Positions 1-5,894 of a stretch of 5,924 bases of DNA are shown here, piece by piece. The stretch comes from an uncultured Porphyromonadaceae bacterium (lineage in GTDB: Bacteria > Bacteroidota > Bacteroidia > Bacteroidales > Muribaculaceae). The notes under the pieces were generated by a model. The model saw only the letters and a list, made by a program, of their open reading frames with translations. It was not told where the DNA came from and did no database searches. The number at the start of each line of letters is the position of its first letter. Positions within the stretch are counted from its first letter, which is position 1. The stretch lies in contig USNC01000101.1 in the NCBI GenBank assembly GCA_900555915.1, positions 1 through 5,924 of the forward strand, read 5' to 3'. The position numbers and the translations under genes were made by a program.

Positions 1-261
1 CAGTAGACTGCAATATGATTTATAAAGTATGAAAAGTAGTTCTATTCTTCCAGCCACGACTTTTCCTGACACTTCCTCTACAAAATCTGACATTGTCGTG
101 ACTTGCGGAAGCAGCACCGGACGGGTGCCCGCAGCCTCCGACATGTGCTTGAGAAAAAATGTGCCGGCTCTCCTGTTGGGAAACACAAACAGGATCCGCG
201 AAAGATCTTCGTGGTGCGCGACGTAAGCCTCCGCCACTGCCTTGAGAAAAGATACAGCCAT
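1..261 (-). CDS. AddB-like PD-(D/E)XK nuclease family protein, N-terminal fragment (runs off left edge)
   Basis: Reading the minus strand from the ATG at 261 gives 87 uninterrupted codons to base 1, so the gene is open at the window edge and only its N-terminus is present. The protein starts MAVSFLKAVAEAYVAH and carries FVFPNRRAGTFFLKHM at about residues 25-40, then a TTMSDFVEEV stretch and an ELLFILYKSY stretch. These are hallmarks, as I recall them, of the roughly 950-residue Bacteroidota AddB-like proteins, which combine a degenerate helicase-like N-terminus with a C-terminal RecB-type nuclease domain and are linked to double-strand-break repair. The start is well fixed: the preceding codon is TGT and the one before that is the stop TAA. 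The nuclease motif lies outside the window, so catalytic activity cannot be judged. The gene is divergent from holB. The family call is by recognition of the conserved N-terminal motif only. Confidence 0.82.
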   Translation of the reverse strand, partial: MAVSFLKAVAEAYVAHHEDLSRILFVFPNRRAGTFFLKHMSEAAGTRPVLLPQVTTMSDFVEEVSGKVVAGRIELLFILYKSYCSLL

Positions 262-318
262 ACATTATTCTTTTCATCTCAGGCTCATGCCCGGGATGGG
301 GTTATACAAATTTTATTA

Positions 319-326
319 CAAACTTA
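319..326 (-). promoter_or_regulatory. Possible -7 element for the leftward nuclease gene
   Basis: The plus strand reads CAAACTTA, which on the minus strand is TAAGTTTG, a full match to the Bacteroidota -7 consensus TAnnTTTG. It would give a leader of about 50 nt before the ATG at 261. No TTTG (-33 element) is visible at the expected 19-21 nt distance upstream, so this is a half-matched, tentative promoter. Confidence 0.35.
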
Positions 327-335
327 GTAAAAAAA

Positions 336-367
336 TTTGGCATCACCTTATTTTTTTTGTAAATTTG
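336..367 (+). promoter_or_regulatory. Bacteroidota-type promoter driving holB
   Basis: TTTG at 336-339 and TAAATTTG at 360-367 are separated by exactly 20 nt. This matches the Bacteroidota primary sigma-factor consensus TTTG, 19-21 nt, TAnnTTTG at every defined position. The expected transcription start is a few bases after 367, around 371-375, which coincides with the first base of the inverted repeat starting at 372. The leader before the holB ATG at 503 would be about 130 nt. Confidence 0.75.
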
Positions 368-371
368 CATT

Positions 372-486
372 GAAGTTGTTTAAACTTATTTTTTTCGTTA
401 ATATTTCGTCAGATCTTCGGGTGGATTTTTCCTCAGGAAGAAGGAGCGGTGCGGGCATCGCGACTGATATAAGTTTAAACAACTTC
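372..486 (+). promoter_or_regulatory. Structured 5' leader closed by an 18-bp perfect inverted repeat
   Basis: GAAGTTGTTTAAACTTAT (372-389) and its exact reverse complement ATAAGTTTAAACAACTTC (469-486) enclose 79 nt. Because the predicted transcription start falls at the left arm, the RNA would begin with one strand of an 18-bp closing stem whose other strand ends 16 nt before the holB start. Smaller hairpins can be drawn inside: a UUCG tetraloop closed by C-G around 413-422; a 7-bp stem with one G-U pair at 426-432/436-442; and a 6-bp stem with one G-U pair at 446-451/456-461. Each arm also contains the self-palindrome GTTTAAAC. No open reading frame of interest and no U-tract terminator is seen, so a leader RNA fits better than a free small RNA. 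Alternatives are a MITE-like element or an invertible segment. I do not recognise it as a named riboswitch or Rfam family. Confidence 0.6.
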
Positions 487-502
487 TTAATTGAATCAAG
501 AG

Positions 503-1618
503 ATGAAATTTTCGGACATAACCGGACATAGCAGCACTATAAAATCGCTACGCGAACTTGTCGATTCCGACCGCATCCCCCATGCGATACTCATCGCCGG
601 TGCAGAGGGTGTGGGCAAAATGCGTCTGGCAAGGGCATTCACCAGTTACATATATTGCCAGAACCGTACGCCCGACGGCGACAGTTGCGGCAACTGCCCG
701 GCATGCAGACAGAACTCTCATCACAACAATCCCGATGTGCATTATATCTTTCCGCGCACGGGAGCAAGTTCAAAATCCACCGATGCTTTCATCGAGCAGT
801 GGAAGGATTTTCTCGACTCCAATTCATACATGCCGCGCGAACTGTGGGCAAGGGCTATCGATGCAGGCAATACTGTGCCTGTCATCTACCGCAATGATGC
901 CGATGAGATATCACGCACGGCAGCGCTCTCTTCGTATGCCTACCGCTACAAGACATATATAATATGGCTGCCCGAACGCATGCAGCCGGCTTGCGCCAAC
1001 GCTCTGTTGAAGATTCTTGAGGAACCTTATCCCGACACTATATTCATTCTTGTCAGCAATGAGTCTGACAAACTTCTTCCCACCATATTCTCACGCACAC
1101 AGCGGTTCAACCTGAAACCGCTGTCCGACGAACAGATTGCCATGTCTCTCATGCGGGCCGGTCTTCAGGAAGAGGAGGCGAGGGAAGTGGCGCGTCTCTC
1201 GGAAGGAAATATGCTGAAGGCGGTCGATATCGCAGGCGAAGGTGGGGAGATCAAGGAATTCTCTGCTTATTTCATTCAGATGATGCGCCTCGCATACGCC
1301 CGCAACGTAGCCTCCATGCGCATGCTCAGCGAGGCCGTAGCTGCAACGGGGCGTGAGAAAACATGCAGATATCTCTCATATTGCGCGCGGATGACCAGGG
1401 AGAGTTTCATCTTCAATCTGAAGATTCCGGAACTCAACGTCATGACTGCGACTGAGGCGGCTTTCAACACGAAATTCTCCCCTTTCATCAATAATCGCAA
1501 CGTAGAGCCTATCATGAAGGAGACTGAAAGGGCTCATGCCGACATTGCTCGCAATGCCAACGCGCGGCTGGTCTTGTTCGACTTCCTGATTCGTCTGATG
1601 GTTCTGCTGCGCAAATGA
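503..1618 (+). CDS. holB: DNA polymerase III subunit delta' (clamp-loader AAA+ protein)
   Basis: This is a 371-residue clamp-loader subunit of the DnaX/HolB family, which helps load the sliding clamp onto primed DNA in the cytoplasmic replisome. Visible motifs are FSDITGHSS at residues 3-11, a P-loop-like GAEGVGKM at 33-40, four cysteines of a zinc-binding site at 52, 62, 65 and 68 (the last three as CGNCPAC), ALLKILEEP at 167-175, and PTIFSRTQRF at 193-202, which corresponds to the SRC region of the family. The P-loop has Met40 where Ser/Thr normally binds magnesium, and no clear acidic Walker B is seen, consistent with a delta' that does not hydrolyse ATP rather than with DnaX. The ATG at 503 is preferred over an in-frame TTG at 491 because homologs begin directly with M-x-F-x-D-I. 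It is the first gene after the structured leader, 63 nt upstream of the nucleotidyltransferase gene. Confidence 0.88.
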   Translation: MKFSDITGHSSTIKSLRELVDSDRIPHAILIAGAEGVGKMRLARAFTSYIYCQNRTPDGDSCGNCPACRQNSHHNNPDVHYIFPRTGASSKSTDAFIEQWKDFLDSNSYMPRELWARAIDAGNTVPVIYRNDADEISRTAALSSYAYRYKTYIIWLPERMQPACANALLKILEEPYPDTIFILVSNESDKLLPTIFSRTQRFNLKPLSDEQIAMSLMRAGLQEEEAREVARLSEGNMLKAVDIAGEGGEIKEFSAYFIQMMRLAYARNVASMRMLSEAVAATGREKTCRYLSYCARMTRESFIFNLKIPELNVMTATEAAFNTKFSPFINNRNVEPIMKETERAHADIARNANARLVLFDFLIRLMVLLRK

Positions 1619-1681
1619 GATGTCCATATTAGAAATTACATGAAATAAATCACAATATTCAAATCAAAACCGAAACTGAAT

Positions 1682-2581
1682 ATGAAACCCACTTTATTTA
1701 TCCTTGCTGCCGGAATGGGCAGCCGCTATGGCGGGCTTAAGCAACTCGACACTCTCGGCCCTTCGGGAGAGACTATCATGGACTACAGCGTTTTCGACGC
1801 GCTCCGCGCCGGATTCGGCAAGGTTGTGTTCGTGATACGCCATGATTTCGAACAGGACTTCCGCGACAAGGTGATATCTAAATATGAAGGTCATGTGCCG
1901 GTGGAGGTGGTGTTCCAGGACATCCACGATCTGCCGGAAGGATTCTCTGTGCCTGAAGGAAGACAGAAACCATGGGGCACAAACCACGCTGTGCTGATGG
2001 CGAAAGATGTGATCAAGGAACCGTTTGTGGTGATAAATGCCGATGACTACTATGGCCCGGAAAGTTTCCAGCTTGCCTACGACACGCTCCAGAATCTCGA
2101 AGGAAAAACAGGTGAATACTGCATGATCGGGTTCATGATTGAGAACACTCTCAGCGAGAACGGCGGCGTGAGCCGCGGTCTTTGCCAGGTGGATGAAAAC
2201 GGTTACCTCACCGGCGTGAAGGAATGCCATGAGATCCAGCGCAAAGGTGATGGGCTGGTGCATGTCGAAGACGGAGTTGAAAAACCGTTCCCGGCCGGCA
2301 GCAGCGTGAGCATGAACATGTGGGGTTTCACTCCCGATTACTTCGGCTACAGCGAACGCGCTTTCGTGAAGTTCCTTCAGGAACACGGCAACGAACTGAA
2401 ATCGGAATTCTATATCCCGACCGTTGTCAACGACCTGATCCAAAGCGGTGAGGCTACTCTGAAAGTGGTTCAGACTCCTTCCAAATGGTTTGGCGTGACT
2501 TTTGCTGCCGACCGTGAGGCTACTGTGGCTCAGTTCAAGGCGCTCGTAGACGCTGGCGTATATCCGTCTCCTTTATTCTAA
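1682..2581 (+). CDS. Sugar-phosphate nucleotidyltransferase family protein
   Basis: This is a complete 299-residue protein of the NTP_transferase superfamily (GT-A-like fold), which joins a nucleoside triphosphate to a sugar 1-phosphate, releasing pyrophosphate. The N-terminal signature LAAGMGSRYGGLKQLD (residues 8-23) is the nucleotide-binding loop with the conserved G-x-G-x-R and a downstream lysine. KPWGTNHAV (96-104) and the metal-binding NADDYYG (119-125) follow, then an acceptor-sugar region with SVSMNMWGF (208-216) and KWFGVTFAADRE (268-279). The length fits the Bacteroidota group annotated simply as nucleotidyltransferase. The substrate is not established. The neighbour galE, 54 nt downstream, makes a UDP-hexose product plausible, for instance from glucose or galactose 1-phosphate, but this is inference. 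No promoter consensus was found in the 63-nt gap after holB, so co-transcription with holB is possible. Confidence 0.88.
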   Translation: MKPTLFILAAGMGSRYGGLKQLDTLGPSGETIMDYSVFDALRAGFGKVVFVIRHDFEQDFRDKVISKYEGHVPVEVVFQDIHDLPEGFSVPEGRQKPWGTNHAVLMAKDVIKEPFVVINADDYYGPESFQLAYDTLQNLEGKTGEYCMIGFMIENTLSENGGVSRGLCQVDENGYLTGVKECHEIQRKGDGLVHVEDGVEKPFPAGSSVSMNMWGFTPDYFGYSERAFVKFLQEHGNELKSEFYIPTVVNDLIQSGEATLKVVQTPSKWFGVTFAADREATVAQFKALVDAGVYPSPLF

Positions 2582-2592
2582 ACTACCATTCT

Positions 2593-2620
2593 GCGGGTTG
2601 CGGATTAATCCGTAACCCGC
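2593..2620 (+). promoter_or_regulatory. Long hairpin immediately upstream of galE
   Basis: A nearly perfect 28-nt palindrome has an outer stem GCGGGTT/AACCCGC and an inner self-complementary CGGATTAATCCG, joined by one G-U pair. A realistic RNA fold is a 12-bp stem with a TTAA loop. It ends 15 nt before the galE ATG at 2636. It is followed by an A-rich stretch (TAAAAAGAAA), not a T-tract, so it does not look like an ordinary intrinsic terminator. It may stabilise mRNA ends, influence galE translation, or bind a dimeric regulator as DNA. Confidence 0.55.
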
Positions 2621-2635
2621 TAAAAAGAAATACTA

Positions 2636-3658
2636 ATGGCAACAAAAATATTGGTCACCGGTGGCACCGGTTACATAGGAAGCCACACTGTGGTGGAACT
2701 TCAGCAGGCTGGATACGAGGTGGTAATCATCGACAACCTTTCCAACTCCAATCGTGAAGTGCTCGGGGGCATTGAAGCAATCACCGGAATAGCTCCGACC
2801 TTTGTGGAAGGCGACTGCACTGACATTGAGACTCTGCGCAGACTTTTCAAAGAGAATCCCGGCATTAAGGGTATCATAAACTTCGCTGCATCTAAGGCGG
2901 TGGGTGAGAGCGTGCAGAAACCTCTTCTTTACTATCGCAACAACCTCAACACTCTTATCAACCTTCTTGAATGTATGCCCGAATATGATGTGAAAGGCAT
3001 CGTATTCTCAAGCAGCTGCACTGTCTATGGCGAACCGGACGTGAATCCTATCGACGAGTCCGCCCCGATTAAACCGGCCACATCGCCGTATGGCAACACC
3101 AAGCAGATCTCTGAAGAGATAATCACCGACTATATCCACAGCGGCGCTCCTATTAAGAGTATCATTCTTCGATATTTCAATCCTATCGGCGCTCACCCCA
3201 GCGCTAAGATTGGTGAACTCCCCCTCGGCGTGCCGCAGAATCTCGTGCCTTATCTGACTCAGGCTGCAGCCGGAATCCGCAAGGAACTCACCGTGTTTGG
3301 CGACGACTACAACACTCCCGACGGAAGTTGTATCCGCGACTACATTGATGTGGTCGACCTGGCTAAGGCTCATGTGGTGGCGATGCGAAGGATGCTTGAA
3401 GGCGATGACACCGACAGCATAGAGATTTTCAATCTCGGCACCGGACGCGGAGTGTCTGTGCTTGAACTTATTAATGCTTTTGAGAAGTCTACCGGTGTGC
3501 CTGTGCCCCACAAGATCGGGGCTCGCAGAGAAGGCGATATCGAACAGATTTGGGCAATCCCCGACAAGGCAAACAATGTGCTTGGCTGGACTGCGTCTGT
3601 GCCGGTGGAGGAAACGCTGGCTAACGCATGGCGCTGGCAGTGTTCGTTATCCAGATAA
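2636..3658 (+). CDS. galE: UDP-glucose 4-epimerase
   Basis: This is a full-length 340-residue extended short-chain dehydrogenase that interconverts UDP-glucose and UDP-galactose with tightly bound NAD, the last Leloir step and a source of galactose for surface glycans. The N-terminal Rossmann motif is GGTGYIGSH (residues 9-17), followed by acidic Asp33 at the NAD ribose, the FAASKAVGES region (83-92), SSSCTVYG with the catalytic serine (125-132), and the catalytic YxxxK as Tyr152/Lys156 in SPYGNTK. FNPIGAH (181-187) and the C-terminal IRDYIDVVDLAKAH (233-246) and FNLGTG (265-270) segments are also typical. The residue aligning with the E. coli Tyr299/human Cys307 gatekeeper appears to be Ile305 (just before Trp306), so some activity on UDP-GlcNAc/GalNAc is conceivable. 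It follows the nucleotidyltransferase gene in the same direction and ends in front of a terminator-like hairpin. Confidence 0.96.
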   Translation: MATKILVTGGTGYIGSHTVVELQQAGYEVVIIDNLSNSNREVLGGIEAITGIAPTFVEGDCTDIETLRRLFKENPGIKGIINFAASKAVGESVQKPLLYYRNNLNTLINLLECMPEYDVKGIVFSSSCTVYGEPDVNPIDESAPIKPATSPYGNTKQISEEIITDYIHSGAPIKSIILRYFNPIGAHPSAKIGELPLGVPQNLVPYLTQAAAGIRKELTVFGDDYNTPDGSCIRDYIDVVDLAKAHVVAMRRMLEGDDTDSIEIFNLGTGRGVSVLELINAFEKSTGVPVPHKIGARREGDIEQIWAIPDKANNVLGWTASVPVEETLANAWRWQCSLSR

Positions 3659-3669
3659 TACCATACATC

Positions 3670-3712
3670 GCCTGTCGGCCGCGACTATATGACACGTCGG
3701 CCGACAGGCTTT
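3670..3712 (+). terminator. Rho-independent-like terminator after galE
   Basis: GCCTGTCGGCCG (3670-3681) pairs perfectly with CGGCCGACAGGC (3698-3709), giving a 12-bp GC-rich stem with a 16-nt loop, followed by TTT (3710-3712). It lies 11 nt after the galE stop and 19 nt before the DUF4861 start. The T-tract is short, so termination may be partial. No separate promoter consensus is seen downstream, so the next gene may depend on read-through or an unrecognised promoter. Confidence 0.65.
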
Positions 3713-3731
3713 CATCCAACATACCATCATC

Positions 3732-4949
3732 ATGAATAGATACAAACTGGTTGCGGCCTCATGTATGCTTATGGCTGCCGCTGCATCCGTAGCGGCCGGT
3801 CCTGTAAAGTTTCAACTGGATTTTACTAATCCGCTTGACGAGCGCGTAGTAGGTGTGCCGGTGGTCATACCATTGGCTGAGTATGGCGACGTAAAGACAG
3901 CAAACGTATATGGTTCGCACGATATCCCTTTCCAGCTTGACGATCTTGATCAGGACGGCGTGGCTGACGAACTGGTGTTTCTGCTTAACATCGATCCGGG
4001 CTACACCAAACATATAAAGATAACTCTCAACGACACCATAGGTCCGCAGACATTCGAACAGAAATCGCGCGCATATCTCAAATTGCGCGATGAGAAGAAG
4101 AAATATCCGGAAATAAAGTCGATCACTTATCCCGGGGATTCCAACAACTCCATAATCTACAATACTATTTACGGACATGGAGCCGTGATGGAAAGCATGC
4201 TCAACGCTTGGCGCATATACGTAGACAATCGGCAGAGCATTGACCTTTACGGAAAAAAATCCCGCCAGCTCGAACTCGAGACCACCGGCTTCTACACCAC
4301 GCCCGAACAGTCGGCCCAAGGCTACGGTCGCGACATTCTGTGGGCGGGAAAATCTGTGGCCGCTGGATCTTTCAGAGGTCTGACTGCAGGACAGCCGGCG
4401 ACTATCGACACCGTTAGTTCCAGGACGCAACGCATCATTGCCTCTGGCCCCATACGCTCCATAATTGAAGTGGAAGACAAGGGCTGGGTCATCAATGGCA
4501 AGAAGGTCAATATGCTCCAGAGATACACACAGTACGGTCTGAATCCTTATTTCACTGCCGAGATTTTCCTTGATGGTGAGGGCGCGGACCAGGTGTACTG
4601 CACCGGTGTGCAGAAAATTGGGGAAGATGGAGGTGAGGGGTTCATAGCTGACGGTGGACTTGCCGGAAGCTGGGGCACAAACCTCCCGGAGAAGCAATAT
4701 CCGGAAATGACGGAGACTCTCGGCATTGGCATACAGGTGGATCCTTCAAATTTAGTGCGGGCTCGCGAGGATGACCTTAATTATCTTGTGGAGGTGAGAC
4801 CGGATAAATCCGGCAAGATCACATATCATGTCAACTTCGTCTCTGCTATGGAGAAGAATGCTCCTTCCGACCTGGCCGGTTGGCGTCAGAGACTCGAACG
4901 CTGGTCGAGACAGATACTCGCTTCTTATCCGTCCAGAATCGTTTACTGA
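3732..4949 (+). CDS. Secreted DUF4861 family protein
   Basis: This is a 405-residue protein with an N-terminal signal peptide: basic start MNRYK, a hydrophobic Ala-rich core to about residue 20, and a likely signal peptidase I site after VAA at residue 22. The mature protein should be periplasmic or secreted. Near the N-terminus, DLDQDGVADE (71-80) looks like a calcium-binding Asp-rich loop. The central YGHGAVMESMLNAWRIYVD (147-165), IDLYGKKSRQLELE (170-183) and YGRDILWAGKSVAAG (198-212) regions and GEGADQVYCTGVQKIG (282-297) are what I associate with DUF4861. Family members are common in Bacteroidota, often beside polysaccharide-degradation genes; no biochemical activity is known to me. Here no SusC/SusD or glycoside hydrolase gene is adjacent. 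It lies between terminator-like hairpins, so it may be a single-gene unit. A lipoprotein reading at Cys11 was considered unlikely because the -3 residue is Ala and the hydrophobic core follows the Cys. Confidence 0.8.
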   Translation: MNRYKLVAASCMLMAAAASVAAGPVKFQLDFTNPLDERVVGVPVVIPLAEYGDVKTANVYGSHDIPFQLDDLDQDGVADELVFLLNIDPGYTKHIKITLNDTIGPQTFEQKSRAYLKLRDEKKKYPEIKSITYPGDSNNSIIYNTIYGHGAVMESMLNAWRIYVDNRQSIDLYGKKSRQLELETTGFYTTPEQSAQGYGRDILWAGKSVAAGSFRGLTAGQPATIDTVSSRTQRIIASGPIRSIIEVEDKGWVINGKKVNMLQRYTQYGLNPYFTAEIFLDGEGADQVYCTGVQKIGEDGGEGFIADGGLAGSWGTNLPEKQYPEMTETLGIGIQVDPSNLVRAREDDLNYLVEVRPDKSGKITYHVNFVSAMEKNAPSDLAGWRQRLERWSRQILASYPSRIVY

Positions 4950-4966
4950 CTAATTCTGAATTTATT

Positions 4967-4995
4967 ACGCCCCGGGCTAAGACCCCGGGGCGTTT
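4967..4995 (+). terminator. Terminator between the convergent DUF4861 and recombinase genes
   Basis: ACGCCCCGGG (4967-4976) and CCCGGGGCGT (4984-4993) form a perfect 10-bp GC-rich stem with a 7-nt loop. With the T at 4993 the plus strand continues TTT then CATATG. It starts 17 nt after the DUF4861 stop. The convergent recombinase ends at 5022, so the hairpin may also help stop leftward transcription, although no T-tract is present on that strand. Confidence 0.72.
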
Positions 4996-5021
4996 CATAT
5001 GTTCACCGGGTAGTATTGCTG

Positions 5022-5894
5022 TCAGATACTGCGGATTATCTTCTCATTGGCCTTGTCTATGATTGCGGTGTCGAGGGAGGCAAGATAAATCTGGGTCGTA
5101 GACTCGTTGTCATGCCCCATACCCTCGCTGATGACACTAAGGGGAATTCCCTTCGACTTCGCCGCTGAAGCCCAGGAATGGCGGGCTACATACATGGTAA
5201 GGGGAATGCCGATGCCGAGTTGCTTGGCTATCTTTTTTAAATTATGGTTGATATTGTAGGCTGCATTGCGGTATGCATAATACTCATTGCCTCCCTCTTT
5301 TCTTATGATGGGAAGCAGATAGCGGGTGGAATTGCCGGGATATTTGTCAAGTATGGCCTGCATCTCCGGAGTCCAGGCCACTCGCAGTTGCTGTCCCGTC
5401 TTGCGACGCCGATACGTCACACTTCCGTTCCTGAGGTCCGACTTGCGGAGAAAGGCCATGTCTATAAGACTCATGCCTCGCAGAAAAAAACTGAGCATGA
5501 ATATATCGCGCGAATATTCAAGCGCTGGAGAACACTGCAGATCCAGTCGTTTCAGCCTGCTTATGCATCTCAACGGCAACGCGCGTTTCACTGTCTTGTC
5601 TACTCCGGTGTCGACATTCCGGAATGGATTGCGGTTGTCGGTGAGATCTTCCACTACGGCCCTGTTGTAGACGGCACGAAGGATACGCATGTAGAACGAC
5701 ACTGTATTGGGACAATTCCCTCTACGTCTGTGCCATGCTTCATATTCCTGCATGATGGCATCCGAAAACATGTCGAACACTATGTCCTCATTGTCGCGGA
5801 AGGCCATAAAACTCCTCAGAGTGGCCCTGTAGGTCTCGGCTGTCCTGAACTTTCCATATTTCCTGAAGCGTGTTATCAATCCCTGCATATATTC
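5022..5894 (-). CDS. Tyrosine site-specific recombinase, Bacteroides DNA-invertase type, 5' end missing
   Basis: There are 290 genuine residues ending at a TGA (5024-5022). The fragment begins EYMQGLITRF at 5894 because the contig runs into adapter there, so the true start and probably a few to about 25 residues are missing. An N-terminal SAM-like core-binding domain (about residues 1-95; TYRATLRSFMAF, NTVSFYMRILRAVYNRAV) precedes the catalytic domain. Likely active-site residues are Arg139 (FFLRGMS), Lys165 (YRRRKTGQ), Arg238 (YVARHS), His261 (GMGHD) and nucleophile Tyr270 (TTQIYLASL); the usual first His of HxxR is Tyr235, which I recall as common in Bacteroidota enzymes. Overall it resembles the small Bacteroides recombinases that invert promoters of surface-polysaccharide and surface-protein loci, so phase variation is its likely role; an integrase of a mobile element is the alternative. 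No matching recombination site was recognised near it. It converges with the DUF4861 gene. Confidence 0.88.
   Translation of the reverse strand, partial: EYMQGLITRFRKYGKFRTAETYRATLRSFMAFRDNEDIVFDMFSDAIMQEYEAWHRRRGNCPNTVSFYMRILRAVYNRAVVEDLTDNRNPFRNVDTGVDKTVKRALPLRCISRLKRLDLQCSPALEYSRDIFMLSFFLRGMSLIDMAFLRKSDLRNGSVTYRRRKTGQQLRVAWTPEMQAILDKYPGNSTRYLLPIIRKEGGNEYYAYRNAAYNINHNLKKIAKQLGIGIPLTMYVARHSWASAAKSKGIPLSVISEGMGHDNESTTQIYLASLDTAIIDKANEKIIRSI

Noticed and set aside
20..277. 85-residue minus-strand open frame beginning MKRIMYGCIF
   Set aside because: It is out of frame with the AddB-like reading frame, whose ATG at 261 gives a recognisable conserved N-terminus open to the window edge; this frame's protein is low-complexity Arg/Ser-rich and matches nothing.
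372..486. Free-standing small RNA such as the Bacteroidales 6S-like RNA
   Set aside because: The right arm is not followed by a T-tract and the holB start is only 16 nt away; the known Bacteroidales-1 RNA is described with a terminator and usually lies near rplT, so a leader is the better fit.
491..502. TTG start four codons upstream for holB
   Set aside because: The ATG at 503 gives the family-typical N-terminus (M-K-F-S-D-I-T-G), and TTG starts are uncommon; the extra residues MNQE have no support.
1694..2443. 249-residue antisense open frame inside the nucleotidyltransferase gene
   Set aside because: It lies opposite a clearly conserved enzyme, its sequence is His/Ala/Val-rich as expected for a codon-bias shadow, and no promoter or domain is visible.
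3008..3511. 167-residue antisense open frame inside galE
   Set aside because: It is fully opposite catalytic-motif-bearing galE sequence and has no supporting features.
3762..3764. Lipobox Cys11 in the DUF4861 signal region
   Set aside because: The residues before it (A-A-S) lack Leu/Val/Ile at -3 and the hydrophobic core continues after the Cys, so signal peptidase I cleavage near residue 22 is more likely.
3759..4697. 312-residue antisense open frame inside the DUF4861 gene
   Set aside because: The plus-strand frame has a signal peptide and family motifs; the antisense product shows no recognisable domain and is a shadow of codon composition.
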